64,000 bases of DNA, from positions 62,001 through 126,000 of the forward strand of contig NZ_JAKLOY010000012.1 of assembly GCF_023652955.1 (NCBI RefSeq). The letters run 5' to 3'. Position 1 is the stretch's first letter; each line of letters begins with the position of its first letter. The translations under genes were made by a program, and so were the position numbers. Below the pieces are notes generated by a model. The model had not been told where the DNA came from and searched no databases. It saw nothing but the letters and a program-made list of their open reading frames with translations. Below, in pieces: positions 24,614 through 33,381 of this stretch. Source of the stretch: Geomonas sp. Red32. Lineage in GTDB: Bacteria > Desulfobacterota > Desulfuromonadia > Geobacterales > Geobacteraceae.

Positions 24614-25492
24614 GTGATTAAAAGCATGACAGGATACGGCAAGGGGGAGGCGGCTTACGCGGGGGGGAGGATCACCGTGGAGGTCCGCTGCGTGAACCAC
24701 CGCTACGGCGAGATCACCATCAAGCTCCCGCGCGCCCTGATGCAGTTCGAGAACGAGCTGAAGAAGCGGGTGGCCGAGCGGCTTTCCCGCGGCAAGATCG
24801 AGGTCTACATCCAGGTGGAAGGGGGGACCTCCCTCGGGATGCCGACCGCCAACCTCCCGCTGGCCCGTGCCTACTACAAGGCATTCGGGAGCATCCGCGA
24901 GGCGCTCGGGATGGCGGAAGAGGTGAAGCTTGCCCTGATTGCCGGCCAGCGCGACGTCATCACGGTGGCCTCCGAGAGCGACGCCGAACTGACCGAAATT
25001 CCCGGGGAGCTGACCGCCGCCCTCAACGACGCCCTCGGAAGGGTGGACACCATGCGCACGTTCGAAGGAGAGTCGCTCATGGCTGACTTCGTGAAAAGGC
25101 GCGCGACGCTCAGGCAGCTGATCGCCCAGGTGGCCGAGCGCGCTCCCTCGGTGGTGAGCGAGTACGCCGCCAAGCTCAAGGAGCGGGTAGGGCTTCTTTG
25201 CTCCGACAACAACGTCCCCGAAGATCGTCTCGCTCTAGAAGTGGCGGTTCTTGCCGATAAGTGTGACATCACCGAGGAGCTCGTCAGGCTGGAGAGCCAC
25301 CTGCGGCAGTTCGACGAGACACTGGAGAAGTCAGAGCCGGTGGGGAGAAAGCTCGACTTTCTCCTCCAGGAGATCAACCGCGAGGTCAACACTATCGGCT
25401 CCAAGGCCAATGACGCGAAGATCGCCGCCTCGGTGGTAGAGCTGAAGGCCGAACTGGAGAAAATCCGCGAGCAGGTCCAGAACATAGAGTAA
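24614..25492 (+). CDS. yicC: YicC/YloC family endoribonuclease
   Basis: 292 residues with the family's N-terminal signature M-I-K-S-M-T-G-Y-G-K-G, then V-E-V-R-C-V-N-H-R-Y, and the C-terminal DUF1732 signature G-R-K-L-D-F-L-L-Q-E-I-N-R-E-V-N-T-I-G-S-K. The family includes endoribonucleases acting on small RNAs. It uses a GTG start 4 bases after GGGAGG. The order yicC-gmk-rpoZ-rel is conserved in many bacteria. The small remA (DUF370) gene found between yicC and gmk in some relatives and Firmicutes is absent here. Confidence 0.9.
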   Translation: MIKSMTGYGKGEAAYAGGRITVEVRCVNHRYGEITIKLPRALMQFENELKKRVAERLSRGKIEVYIQVEGGTSLGMPTANLPLARAYYKAFGSIREALGMAEEVKLALIAGQRDVITVASESDAELTEIPGELTAALNDALGRVDTMRTFEGESLMADFVKRRATLRQLIAQVAERAPSVVSEYAAKLKERVGLLCSDNNVPEDRLALEVAVLADKCDITEELVRLESHLRQFDETLEKSEPVGRKLDFLLQEINREVNTIGSKANDAKIAASVVELKAELEKIREQVQNIE

Positions 25493-25503
25493 CGGAGAAA
25501 GGC

Positions 25504-26124
25504 TTGGAGAATCTGATCAATCGAGAGGGTGTACTGTATGTGATCTCGGCCCCGTCTGGAGCCGGTAAGACCACGCTCTGTAAGGAAATTATTGACAAAT
25601 TCCCTAACTTGCGGCATTCTGTAAGCTACACGACGCGCACCCCACGTAGCGGCGAGGTGCATGGGCGTGATTATTTTTTTGTGGGTAAGGAAGAATTCAA
25701 ACGGATGGTCGATGCCGGAGAATTCGCCGAGTGGGCCGAGGTCCACGGCAACTTCTACGGCACCTCGCTGGCAACCTTGAAGGAGTGCCGCTCCCAGGGG
25801 ATCGACCTGATCCTCGACATCGACTGCCAGGGTGCCCGGCAGTTGAAGAGCCGTTTCGAGGGTGGCGTCTACATCTTCGTACTTCCCCCGAGCATCGCCG
25901 AACTCCGCCGCCGGCTCGATACCCGCAGCCTCGATACCGCCGAGGTCATCGAGCGCAGGATCAATAACGCCGCCGGCGAGATCAAGGAATCCCGCTGGTA
26001 CGACTACATCATCGTGAACGACGATTTCGAGGTCGCGGCGGAGCAGTTGAAAAGTGTGTTGATCGCCGAGCAGTGCCGGACCTCCCGGCTCTTGGCTTCT
26101 CTCGCCGCCACCTTCGACATCTGA
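25504..26124 (+). CDS. gmk: Guanylate kinase
   Basis: 206 residues. The P-loop S-A-P-S-G-A-G-K-T-T is at residues 15-24, and the GMP-binding S-Y-T-T-R-T-P-R-S-G-E-V-H-G-R-D-Y-F segment at about 41-58. It phosphorylates GMP to GDP and supplies GTP. The start is a TTG with GGAG upstream, placed where the family begins. It sits 11 bases after yicC and is followed by rpoZ, an arrangement that couples guanine nucleotide supply to the (p)ppGpp synthetase further on. Confidence 0.95.
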   Translation: MENLINREGVLYVISAPSGAGKTTLCKEIIDKFPNLRHSVSYTTRTPRSGEVHGRDYFFVGKEEFKRMVDAGEFAEWAEVHGNFYGTSLATLKECRSQGIDLILDIDCQGARQLKSRFEGGVYIFVLPPSIAELRRRLDTRSLDTAEVIERRINNAAGEIKESRWYDYIIVNDDFEVAAEQLKSVLIAEQCRTSRLLASLAATFDI

Positions 26125-26179
26125 GGGCGGGGCGCTACCAACGATAACTCTTACTTTCAGATACCAAGGAGTGTGAACA

Positions 26180-26386
26180 ATGGCCAGGGTAACCGTCGAA
26201 GATTGTCTCGAGAAGGTGGATAACCGCTTTCTCCTCGTGATGCTCGCCTCCAAGCGGGTGAAGCAGCTTTTCAAAGGGGCCAAGCCGCTGATCGACAACA
26301 GGGGCGCCAACAAGAACGTGGTCGTCTCCCTGAGGGAGATCGCCGCTGGAAAAATCGGCTGCGAGCTCGGCAAGAAAGGTCGTTGA
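26180..26386 (+). CDS. rpoZ: RNA polymerase omega subunit
   Basis: 68 residues, the compact omega form. It begins [10 protein letters not shown], followed by [16 protein letters not shown] (the region contacting beta'), and ends [11 protein letters not shown]. The position between gmk and rel is the classical one. Omega mediates part of the ppGpp effect on polymerase, which fits the neighbourhood. A short hairpin with a T-run follows the stop. Confidence 0.95.
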   Translation: MARVTVEDCLEKVDNRFLLVMLASKRVKQLFKGAKPLIDNRGANKNVVVSLREIAAGKIGCELGKKGR

Positions 26387-26394
26387 TAGAAGAG

Positions 26395-26415
26395 GGGGGG
26401 ACTCGTCCCCTTTTC
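26395..26415 (+). terminator. Weak terminator after rpoZ
   Basis: GGGGA-CTCG-TCCCC stem and TTTTCTC tail. It may allow partial read-through to rel. Confidence 0.5.
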
Positions 26416-26506
26416 TCGCTCGCCTGGGGCTGACGGCAGAGGGGGGATCGCCCCGTGGTCGTTGGCCCTTTCTTTTTCGAAAACATCGGCAAGAGGCCAA
26501 GGCAAT

Positions 26507-26620
26507 AGAACGCGGATGACGCGGATGGGACGGATTTACGCGGATAAACCTTGAGAAAAGGGTAACCCATGGCTTGATCCGCCGTTATCCGTGCCTTCAG
26601 ATTTTATCCGTGATCCCGTT
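26507..26620. repeat. Interspersed ACGCGGAT palindromic element
   Basis: A left arm with GAACGCGGATGACGCGGAT and ACGCGGATAAA, and a right arm with ATCCGCCGTTATCCGTG and TTTATCCGTGATCC in opposite sense. A related element, inverted, lies at 62927-63024. It forms most of the leader of rel. Confidence 0.65.
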
Positions 26621-26650
26621 GTCCCTGCTGTTGGTTACCAACGTACCTAC

Positions 26651-28801
26651 ATGATCCGACTGAACGACATACTCGAGAAAGTAGCCGCCTATAACCCGGG
26701 GGCCGACCTGGACCTGCTGCGGAAGGCGTACGTCTTCTGCGCCAAGGTCCACCAGGGTCAGACGCGCCTCTCCGGCGAGCCGTACCTGATCCATCCCATG
26801 GAGGTGGCCGGTATCCTGGCCGAGTTGCGCCTGGATGTCGCCGCCGTGGTCACCGGCCTTCTCCACGACACCGTCGAGGATACCCTGGCCACCCACGAGG
26901 AGCTGGAGTCGATGTTCGGCGCCGAGGTGGCGAGGCTCGTCGACGGCGTCACCAAGATCGGCAAGATCCACTTCAAGACCCGCGAGGAGAGCCAGGCCGA
27001 GAACTTCCGCAAGATGCTCCTCGCCATGGCCACCGACATCCGGGTCATCCTGGTGAAGCTCGCCGACCGCCTGCACAACATGCGGACCCTGCAGTACCAG
27101 CCGGAGGCCAAGCAGCGGACCATCGCCAAGGAGACCCTCGACATCTACGCCCCGATCGCCAACCGGCTGGGGATTTCGTGGGTGAAGGGCGAACTGGAAG
27201 ATCTCTCCTTCCGCTACCTCGAGCCGCAGCTCTACTACGATCTCGCCTCCAAGGTGGCCAAAAAGAAGCAGGAGCGGGAATCCTACGTCGCCACGGTCAA
27301 GGAGATCATCAAGAAGCAGCTGGCCGAGCACGGGATCAAGGGGGACGTCTCCGGGCGCTCCAAGCACCTCTACTCGATCTGGCGCAAGATGCAAAGCCGC
27401 AACGTCGACATCGACGAGATCTACGACCTGATCGCCATCCGCGTCTCGGTGGACGACATCCGCGAGTGCTACGAGGTGCTGGGGATCATCCACTCCACCT
27501 GGAAGCCGATTCCGGGCCGCTTCAAAGATTACATCGCCATGCCCAAGGGGAACATGTACCAGTCGCTGCACACCACGGTGATCGGGCCCCTGGGCGAGCG
27601 GATGGAGGTCCAGATCAGGACCTTCGATATGCACCGGGTGGCGGAGTCGGGGATCGCGGCCCACTGGAGCTACAAGGAAGGGAAGGGGTACGACGAGAAG
27701 GAGGTCCGCCGCTTCACCTGGATCCGCCAGCTTCTCGAGTGGCAGTCGGAGCTCGACGACTCCAAGGAGTTCATGGACACCGTCAAGGTGGAGCTCTTCC
27801 CGGAGGACGTCTTCATCTTCACTCCCAAGGGGGACGTGAAGGGGTTTCCGAAGGGATCGACCCCGATCGACTTCGCCTACTCGGTCCACACCGACGTCGG
27901 CCACCGCTGCGTCGGCGCCAAGGTCAACGGCAAGCTGGTTCCGCTGAAGTATGAGCTGAAGACCGGCGACATCGTCGAGGTCATCACCTCACCGCACCAC
28001 ACCCCGAGCAAGGACTGGCTGAAGATCGTCAAGAGCTCGCGGGCCCGCAACAAGATCCGCGCCTGGGTCAAGACCGAGGAGCGCCTGAAAAGCATCACCC
28101 TCGGCCGCGAGATCTGCGAGAAGGACTTCCGCCGCTTCTCCGCCAACCTCAGCAGATTCCAGAAGACCGGCGAGCTGAAGAAGGCGGCCGTCGAGTTCGG
28201 CTTCCAAACCGAGGACGACCTGATGGCGGCGGTGGGGTACGGGAAGCTCTCCTCCCACCAGATCCTCGGCAAACTCCTGCCGGCCGAGAAGCTGGAGGCC
28301 GCCCAGGAGCGGAAGGAAACCCGGATCGGCAAGGTGATCGAACGGCTCAAGGGGAAATCCTCCAGCGCCATCCAGATCAGCGGCGTCGAGGACGTCCTGG
28401 TCCGCTTCGGGAAGTGCTGCAATCCGCTTCCCGGCGACGAGATCACCGGCTTCATCACCCGCGGCCGCGGGGTTACCGTGCACACGGCCGACTGCCCGTT
28501 CGCGGCCGCGCTCGAGCCGGAGCGGCGCATCGACGTGGCCTGGAACAAGGGGAAAAAGAGCGCGCTGCCGGTCCGTATCCGGGTGGTCTGCAACGACGAG
28601 AAGGGGATCCTGGCCAACATCGCCACCGCGATCACCAACTGCGAGGCGAACATCTCCAGCGCCTCCATTCAGAGCACGGTGGACAAGAAGGGGGAAAACC
28701 TCTTCGAGGTGGACGTGACCGATCTCGATCACCTGAAGAAGGTGTTCGGGGCCATCATGAAAGTGAAGGGTGTCTTGAAGGTCGAGCGCCTGAAGAGCTA
28801 A
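26651..28801 (+). CDS. rel: Bifunctional (p)ppGpp synthetase/hydrolase, RelA/SpoT homologue
   Basis: 716 residues. Domains in order are: HD hydrolase (H-P-M-E-V-A near residue 44, H-D-T-V-E-D near 73), the synthetase (G-R-S-K-H-L-Y-S-I-W, then G-R-F-K-D-Y-I-A-M-P-K, with the R-F-K-D form of bifunctional Rel enzymes), TGS (I-F-T-P-K-G-D-V-K, F-A-Y-S-V-H-T-D-V-G-H), a conserved-Cys region (V-R-F-G-K-C-C-N-P-L-P-G), and a C-terminal ACT domain. The intact HD motif means hydrolysis is expected. The ATG at 26651 matches family starts; upstream in-frame sequence is repeat-derived. ridA follows after 15 bases. Confidence 0.93.
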   Translation: MIRLNDILEKVAAYNPGADLDLLRKAYVFCAKVHQGQTRLSGEPYLIHPMEVAGILAELRLDVAAVVTGLLHDTVEDTLATHEELESMFGAEVARLVDGVTKIGKIHFKTREESQAENFRKMLLAMATDIRVILVKLADRLHNMRTLQYQPEAKQRTIAKETLDIYAPIANRLGISWVKGELEDLSFRYLEPQLYYDLASKVAKKKQERESYVATVKEIIKKQLAEHGIKGDVSGRSKHLYSIWRKMQSRNVDIDEIYDLIAIRVSVDDIRECYEVLGIIHSTWKPIPGRFKDYIAMPKGNMYQSLHTTVIGPLGERMEVQIRTFDMHRVAESGIAAHWSYKEGKGYDEKEVRRFTWIRQLLEWQSELDDSKEFMDTVKVELFPEDVFIFTPKGDVKGFPKGSTPIDFAYSVHTDVGHRCVGAKVNGKLVPLKYELKTGDIVEVITSPHHTPSKDWLKIVKSSRARNKIRAWVKTEERLKSITLGREICEKDFRRFSANLSRFQKTGELKKAAVEFGFQTEDDLMAAVGYGKLSSHQILGKLLPAEKLEAAQERKETRIGKVIERLKGKSSSAIQISGVEDVLVRFGKCCNPLPGDEITGFITRGRGVTVHTADCPFAAALEPERRIDVAWNKGKKSALPVRIRVVCNDEKGILANIATAITNCEANISSASIQSTVDKKGENLFEVDVTDLDHLKKVFGAIMKVKGVLKVERLKS

Positions 28802-28816
28802 GAAACGGAGGGGGAT

Positions 28817-29200
28817 ATGAAAAAACAGATCATCGCAACCGAACAGGCCCCCAAGGCCATAGGTCCCTACAGCCAGGGAGTAAAGGCGGGGGGCTTCCTG
28901 TTTCTGTCCGGCGCCATCGCGCTCGACCCGGCCACCGGTGAAATGGTGGGGGGCGGGATCGAGGCCGAGACCGAGCGGGTCATGAAGAACATCGAGGCGC
29001 TTTTGGCCGCCGCAGGCGTCGGCTTCGGCGACGTCGTCAAGACCGTCATCTACCTCGCCAGCATGGGCGACTTCGCCACCGTCAACGGCATCTACGGCCG
29101 CTATTTCGAGAGCGAACCGCCGGCCCGGGTGACCGTCGAGGTCAAGGGACTGCCGCGTGGCGCCCTGGTGGAGATCGAGGTGACCGCGGTTTGCGGGTAG
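28817..29200 (+). CDS. ridA: RidA family enamine/imine deaminase
   Basis: 127 residues, full length. It starts with A-P-K-A-I-G-P-Y-S-Q-G-V-K-A-G-G-F, followed by F-L-S-G-A-I-A-L-D-P and the hallmark P-P-A-R-V-T-V-E-V near residue 104, which holds the catalytic arginine. It ends V-E-I-E-V-T-A-V. It deaminates reactive 2-aminoacrylate-type intermediates made by PLP enzymes. GGAGGGGAT precedes the ATG. It is the last gene of the rel transcript and faces rpmB across a bidirectional terminator. Confidence 0.95.
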   Translation: MKKQIIATEQAPKAIGPYSQGVKAGGFLFLSGAIALDPATGEMVGGGIEAETERVMKNIEALLAAAGVGFGDVVKTVIYLASMGDFATVNGIYGRYFESEPPARVTVEVKGLPRGALVEIEVTAVCG

Positions 29201-29232
29201 GCTTCGCCGTTTCCCGCCGGCTGCCGGGTGGC

Positions 29233-29270
29233 AAAAATAAAGCCGCGGACGCATTGAGCGCCGCGGCTTT
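29233..29270 (-). terminator. Rho-independent terminator of rpmB, usable in both directions
   Basis: A 10-bp perfect stem AAAGCCGCGG / CCGCGGCTTT. On the minus strand it is followed by a T-rich tail. It lies between convergent ridA and rpmB. Confidence 0.85.
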
Positions 29271-29292
29271 AGGTTTCCTGGCAGAGTCGGGA

Positions 29293-29484
29293 CTAGAGGG
29301 CTTTGGTCACGTGCCCGGAGCGAATGCAGCGGGTGCAGACCTTGATGCTCCTGACGGTGCCGTTCCTCACAGCCTTGACCTTCTGCAGGTTCGGGCGCCA
29401 AATCTTGCTGGTTTTGTTGTTGGCGTGGCTGACGTTATTCCCGAAGCTAGGGCCTTTACCGCAAATTTCGCAAATTCTGGACAT
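29293..29484 (-). CDS. rpmB: 50S ribosomal protein L28
   Basis: 63 residues, the usual L28 size. It starts [12 protein letters not shown], with [16 protein letters not shown] and V-C-T-R-C-I-R-S-G. The C-x2-C...C-x2-C arrangement is the zinc-binding (C+) form. It stands alone, with no rpmG neighbour. Confidence 0.97.
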   Translation of the reverse strand: MSRICEICGKGPSFGNNVSHANNKTSKIWRPNLQKVKAVRNGTVRSIKVCTRCIRSGHVTKAL

Positions 29485-29595
29485 ATCTTTCTACCCTCCG
29501 GTGTTTACTGAAGTCGTAAGTTATAGCAGATGAATCCCGGGGATGCAAGAGGAAATCTTTCTCTTTCCTTGGGTTCCACATAGAAGGTGCAAATA

Positions 29596-30186
29596 ATGGC
29601 TGTTTTGAAGGGTCTTATCTCGCTGTTCATCCTGTTGCTGCTGATCGTCGGCGTGCTGTTCGTCGATTTCGTCTACAAAACCTTCTCTCTCACCCCGCGC
29701 GACGTTCAGGCCGACGCCATCGTCGTGCTGGCGGGCGGAAAAGGGCGTATCGAGGAAGGGGTGAAGCTTTTCCGGGCCGGGCAGGGGCGGCAACTGCTGC
29801 TGATCGGCGTCGATCCCATGGTGAAAAAGCACGAACTCTTCCGCGGCCCTAGGTCCGAGAGCGTCTTCTTGGAGAAGGAATCGAGGAACACCGTGGAGAA
29901 CGCCATCTACGCCCGGGACCTGATCGTGAAGCACAAGATCACCTCGATCAAGCTGATCACCTCCCGCTACCACATGAAGCGGGCCACCCTGATATTCAGA
30001 AACTCCCTCCCGAAGGACATCGCCATCTATCCCCACCCGGTGGACAGCCGGAATTTGAAGGAAGACTGGTGGGTACATGGCGGCAGCTTCAAGCTCCTCT
30101 TCTCCGAGTTCTACAAGTACTGCGGCTTCCGCCTCTTCTTCATGTTCGCCCCCGGCGAGCTCCGTCCCCTGCCGCTGGGGGGCTAG
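29596..30186 (+). CDS. YdcF/SanA-like DUF218 membrane-anchored protein
   Basis: 196 residues. One N-terminal membrane anchor (residues about 4-25) is followed by a DUF218 domain: A-D-A-I-V-V-L-A-G-G-K-G-R-I-E-E-G (about 43-59), E-S-R-N-T-V-E-N-A near 97, and L-I-T-S-R-Y-H-M-K-R-A near 122. Family members such as SanA and ElyC affect envelope integrity and lipid carrier use. The ATG at 29596 follows GAAGGTG and is preferred over a GTG at 29587. It is transcribed alone, divergent from rpmB. Confidence 0.85.
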   Translation: MAVLKGLISLFILLLLIVGVLFVDFVYKTFSLTPRDVQADAIVVLAGGKGRIEEGVKLFRAGQGRQLLLIGVDPMVKKHELFRGPRSESVFLEKESRNTVENAIYARDLIVKHKITSIKLITSRYHMKRATLIFRNSLPKDIAIYPHPVDSRNLKEDWWVHGGSFKLLFSEFYKYCGFRLFFMFAPGELRPLPLGG

Positions 30187-30204
30187 CGTTGCCTCCAGCT
30201 GAAT

Positions 30205-31023
30205 CTACTCCAGCAGCGAACGGACGCGTTTGGTATCCTCTGGGGTTGCCGGGGTGTAAACGACGAGAGTCAGGTCGGGACGGCCGTCAACGGCGAAAGA
30301 GGAATATTCCAGCGTCAAGGTCCCGGCCACCGGATGATGGAGTTGTTTGATTCCTTCACCGTGTGACAGGATGTCATGGTCGCGCCACATGGAGTCGAAC
30401 TCCGGACTGGACAGGCGCAGTTCTTCAATCAGGAGCTTTACGTCTCCTGTCGCTCCCGTGCGGGCAATGTCGGCCCGGAAAGCGGCAACCACGGAACGGG
30501 CGACCCTTTCCCAATCGGTCTGAACGGACCGCACCTCGGGGCTGGTAAAGAACAGCCTCAGGATGTTGCGCTGGGATGTTTCGAGCGCGTTGTAGTTTCC
30601 CAGCACCAAAGATGCTGCCTTATTCCACCCCACGATGTCCCAAACCGAAGTCCTCACGAACGCCGGACTGTACTCCAGAGCATCGAGAATGCGTTGCAGG
30701 CGCGGCGTGATCCCCTCGACACGCTTGTAGCGAACCTCGGGCGGTCGCCCCAGGGCGAGCAGGTAAAGGTGCTCGCGCTCGGCATCGGTCAGCAGCAGCG
30801 CGCGAGCGATGCCATCCAGGGCACTTGCCGAAGGAGCGCCCCCGCGCCCTTGCTCGAGCCAGGTGTACCAGGTGGCGCTCACGTTCGCGCGCTGGGCAAC
30901 TTCCTCTCGCCGCAACCCGGGAGTCCGCCGGCGAGTCGTAGAATACCCCAAAGCCGCAGCATCCATCTTGGTGCGGCGGTCCTTCAGATATGTTCCCAGA
31001 GCCTTCTCTTTGTCCGTTGTCAT
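30205..31023 (-). CDS. XRE-type regulator with MmyB-like ligand-binding domain
   Basis: 272 residues. The N-terminal helix-turn-helix is about 8-80 (L-K-D-R-R, R-R-T-P-G-L-R-R-E-E-V-A-Q-R-A-N-V-S, W-Y-T-W-L-E-Q-G-R). The C-terminal MmyB-like (MLTR) domain has P-A-F-V-R-T-S-V-W-D-I-V-G-W-N and ends H-P-V-A-G-T-L-T-L-E-Y. Such regulators, common in Actinobacteria and Proteobacteria, usually control a divergent oxidoreductase gene; here it is the SDR gene at 31179. The intergenic region holds repeated TACCAG elements that may be the operators. Confidence 0.9.
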   Translation of the reverse strand: MTTDKEKALGTYLKDRRTKMDAAALGYSTTRRRTPGLRREEVAQRANVSATWYTWLEQGRGGAPSASALDGIARALLLTDAEREHLYLLALGRPPEVRYKRVEGITPRLQRILDALEYSPAFVRTSVWDIVGWNKAASLVLGNYNALETSQRNILRLFFTSPEVRSVQTDWERVARSVVAAFRADIARTGATGDVKLLIEELRLSSPEFDSMWRDHDILSHGEGIKQLHHPVAGTLTLEYSSFAVDGRPDLTLVVYTPATPEDTKRVRSLLE

Positions 31024-31034
31024 CCTTTATCCTA

Positions 31035-31073
31035 TTACCAGCTATACCAGTATAAAGTCACTACTTTACCAGA
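31035..31073. promoter_or_regulatory. Three TACCAG direct repeats in the divergent intergenic region
   Basis: TTACCAGC (from 31035), ATACCAGT (from 31045) and TTACCAGA (from 31066), within AT-rich sequence just upstream of the XRE regulator. They are candidate binding sites for that regulator. Confidence 0.4.
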
Positions 31074-31178
31074 ATATAGCACGAAGATACTATGGTCCTG
31101 CCACTTAATTGATTCCGCAACAGGGAAGTTCTCAACGAGAATGAGCAGGTCAAAAGATTACCCGAAAGGAGATGCAAC

Positions 31179-32069
31179 ATGCGTGTATTCGTTACTGGTG
31201 CAACAGGATTTATTGGTATAGCCGTAGTGAGAGAGCTTGTCTCTGCCGGCCATGAAGTCCTCGGCCTTGCCCGCTCGGATGCGGGGGCACACTCCCTGGC
31301 CGATGCCGGAGCGGATGCTCACCGGGGCTCGCTCGAAGATCTCGACAGCTTGCGCAGCGGTGCCTCGGCTTCCGATGCCGTCATTCACCTGGCCTTCGTT
31401 CACGATTTCTCCCGGTTCCAAGAAAACTGCGAAATCGACCGGCGTGCCATCGAAGCTTTAGGCTCCGTACTTGCCGGGTCGGCCCGGCCTTTAATCGTTA
31501 CCGCCGGGACTGCGGGATTGGCGGGGCCCGGGCAAGTTGCCACCGAAAACGACACCGTGCCGCCGGATTTCCCCTTCCCGCGCGTTTCGGAGCAAGCCGC
31601 TCTCGCATTGCTGCCGAAGGGCGTGAGCTCCGCAGTCGTACGTTTGCCCCAGGTTCACGATACCGTGAGGCAGGGGCTTGTCAGCTACGCCGTCGCGATA
31701 GCGAAGGAGAAAGTCGTGTCTGCCTACGTGGGAGAGGGGGGAAACCGCTGGTCCGCGGCGCATGTTCTCGACGTCGCCCGCCTGTACCGGCTGGCGCTGG
31801 AGAAGCATCAACCGGGGGCCAGGTATCACGCGGTTGCCGAAGAAGGTGTCCGGATGCGGGAGGTGGCCGAAGCCATCGGCCGGGGATTGCAGGTACCGGT
31901 GGTTTCTCTGTCCGGGGATGAGGCCCAGGCCCATTTCGGCTGGCTGACCATGTTCGCCAGCCACGACCTTATGGCCTCGAGCCTGTTGACCCGGGAAAGA
32001 CTGGGATGGAGTCCTGTGGGCCCGGGACTGATCGAAGATCTGGAGCGTATGGATCTCACCACCCTTTAA
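31179..32069 (+). CDS. NAD(P)-dependent SDR/epimerase-like oxidoreductase
   Basis: 296 residues. A Rossmann start, M-R-V-F-V-T-G-A-T-G-F-I-G-I-A-V-V, lies at residues 1-17 with the nucleotide-binding G-x2-G-x2-G pattern. A-R-S-D-A near residue 33 suggests NADP preference. The usual Y-x3-K catalytic pair of epimerases is not evident, so it belongs to the atypical or extended group of predicted reductases. The gene is divergent from an XRE-MmyB regulator, an arrangement often seen for oxidoreductases induced by a small molecule. AAGGAGA precedes the ATG. A perfect hairpin follows the stop. Confidence 0.85.
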   Translation: MRVFVTGATGFIGIAVVRELVSAGHEVLGLARSDAGAHSLADAGADAHRGSLEDLDSLRSGASASDAVIHLAFVHDFSRFQENCEIDRRAIEALGSVLAGSARPLIVTAGTAGLAGPGQVATENDTVPPDFPFPRVSEQAALALLPKGVSSAVVRLPQVHDTVRQGLVSYAVAIAKEKVVSAYVGEGGNRWSAAHVLDVARLYRLALEKHQPGARYHAVAEEGVRMREVAEAIGRGLQVPVVSLSGDEAQAHFGWLTMFASHDLMASSLLTRERLGWSPVGPGLIEDLERMDLTTL

Positions 32070-32112
32070 CGGCCGCATGTCAATCTGGCGCTCTTCTCCA
32101 TTGGCATAGGAA

Positions 32113-32145
32113 CGCCCCTGGCTGTGTCAGTCGCAGCCAGGGGCG
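32113..32145. terminator. GC-rich 12-bp perfect hairpin between convergent genes
   Basis: CGCCCCTGGCTG / CAGCCAGGGGCG with a 9-base loop. No T-tract follows, so termination efficiency is uncertain. Confidence 0.55.
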
Positions 32146-32262
32146 GCTAGGCCGAATCATGGGGAGGTGCCAGTGTCAGGGCCCGGCAGGGAGCTGGGCC
32201 ACCATGGTGGGATTTCGCCGGGAAGAGCGGCCGGTTGCTTGTTTTCTTTCGGGATGGTGATG

Positions 32263-32847
32263 TCAAAGATCTCTATCGGTGAAATCGATAAAGCGATTGA
32301 CCACCTCTTTGATCCTGGAGAGCGCTTCGCTGAAACGGCGGTGGCGGGCTTCAGACGCGGCGTCGTCGGGAGACCAGACCTGCTTGACCGTGCTTAAAGG
32401 GATCCATTCCCGCCGCGAGACCCGGTCGTAGTTTTCCGTTATTCCGCAGCACACCGCCCTGTTCCATTCATCCTTGCTGCCGGACAGCCACTTTGCATTG
32501 AACTCGTGAAACGTGGGGCTGTCTCCGAAGTTCATTTCACTCACGTCGATCGCCGTTGCCCCCCCTAATTGGTCCCGATGCACCTTTTCCACGTAAGCGA
32601 CATGCCAGAAGTTCTTGATGGTGAATATGGCGACATCTCCCTCCGTGATGTCGGCAATGCCGGTGTTTTTCAGTGCGGGCATGTCGTCTTTAGTAGGTAA
32701 GGGAAACGAGGGGATGCGCTCTTTTACATAGTCCACGCAATAGCCGTGTTTTCCTATCCAGTCGCCACAGTTACAGCTGACGGCATAACAGCAGGTGTCG
32801 GCGGCGCTAAGTAGCGCAGCCAGTACGATTATCGCAAAAACCTTCAC
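32263..32847 (-). CDS. Secreted CHAP/NlpC-like domain protein
   Basis: 194 residues from a GTG at 32847, where a signal peptide begins (V-K-V-F-A-I-I-V-L-A-A-L-L). The mature part has a papain-like amidase pattern: C in H-G-Y-C-V-D-Y-V-K (about residue 36), H in F-W-H-V-A-Y-V-E (about 82), and an acidic residue in S-E-M-N-F-G. This is the Cys-His order of CHAP/BPSL0067-type peptidoglycan amidases. Further cysteines (T-C-C-Y, S-C-N-C) suggest disulfides. The small membrane protein upstream on the same strand could be a partner, though 210 bases separate them. Family call by motif only. Confidence 0.6.
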   Translation of the reverse strand: MKVFAIIVLAALLSAADTCCYAVSCNCGDWIGKHGYCVDYVKERIPSFPLPTKDDMPALKNTGIADITEGDVAIFTIKNFWHVAYVEKVHRDQLGGATAIDVSEMNFGDSPTFHEFNAKWLSGSKDEWNRAVCCGITENYDRVSRREWIPLSTVKQVWSPDDAASEARHRRFSEALSRIKEVVNRFIDFTDRDL

Positions 32848-33057
32848 TTCTAACCCCCAAAACGTGACCGCCGGACAGCTCTCCGGCCGCAATGATCCAA
32901 AGCAGGATCGCCAGCGCCAAATTCGTTGCGCGCGAAGACAGGGCGATAGCCACGAAACCGCTGGTGATTCCACGCGGGTTCCGGGCCAGCACCCTATACG
33001 CCAATCACACCGGTCTGATGGTGCAGTACCGGTGGATGCGCAGTGCGGCGTGTATGA

Positions 33058-33381
33058 TCAGCTTATGGATGTGGGGGGCGAACGGCCAACGGTAGAGGGT
33101 GTAGGCGGGGACGCGTACCGTGGCGGTACCACGTCGGAGATTTTATAGAAGAAAAAGTTGGTTGCAGCTACCAGCGCCGGCTCAACCGTGACGACGTCGT
33201 TTTGCTGCTTCTGGCAGTTTGCGACGGTTTTCTGCTGGCTTTCGACTACTGTCCGGTTGGTTGCTTTAGGACGGTGGGGGCGTGACAGGTCGGGGACATG
33301 CACCCCTGCCATCAGGAGGCTGAGGGCGACCAGGAAAATGATCTGGATCTGCAGACGTTGATTGAGGCGGGTAGTCATCAT
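33058..33381 (-). CDS. Small protein with N-terminal signal/anchor, unknown function
   Basis: 107 residues. The hydrophobic segment I-I-F-L-V-A-L-S-L-L-M-A-G-V (residues about 13-26) serves as signal or anchor. The rest is polar, with a second short hydrophobic patch near residue 70. GGCGAG lies 5 bases before the ATG at 33381. It is oriented toward the CHAP-like gene. No family is recognised, and the Pro/Ser-rich tail gives moderate doubt. Confidence 0.4.
   Translation of the reverse strand: MMTTRLNQRLQIQIIFLVALSLLMAGVHVPDLSRPHRPKATNRTVVESQQKTVANCQKQQNDVVTVEPALVAATNFFFYKISDVVPPRYASPPTPSTVGRSPPTSIS

Noticed and set aside
32807-33004. 65-codon minus-strand frame overlapping the CHAP-like gene start
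   Set aside because: It overlaps the signal peptide region of a better-supported gene in another frame and shows no family features.
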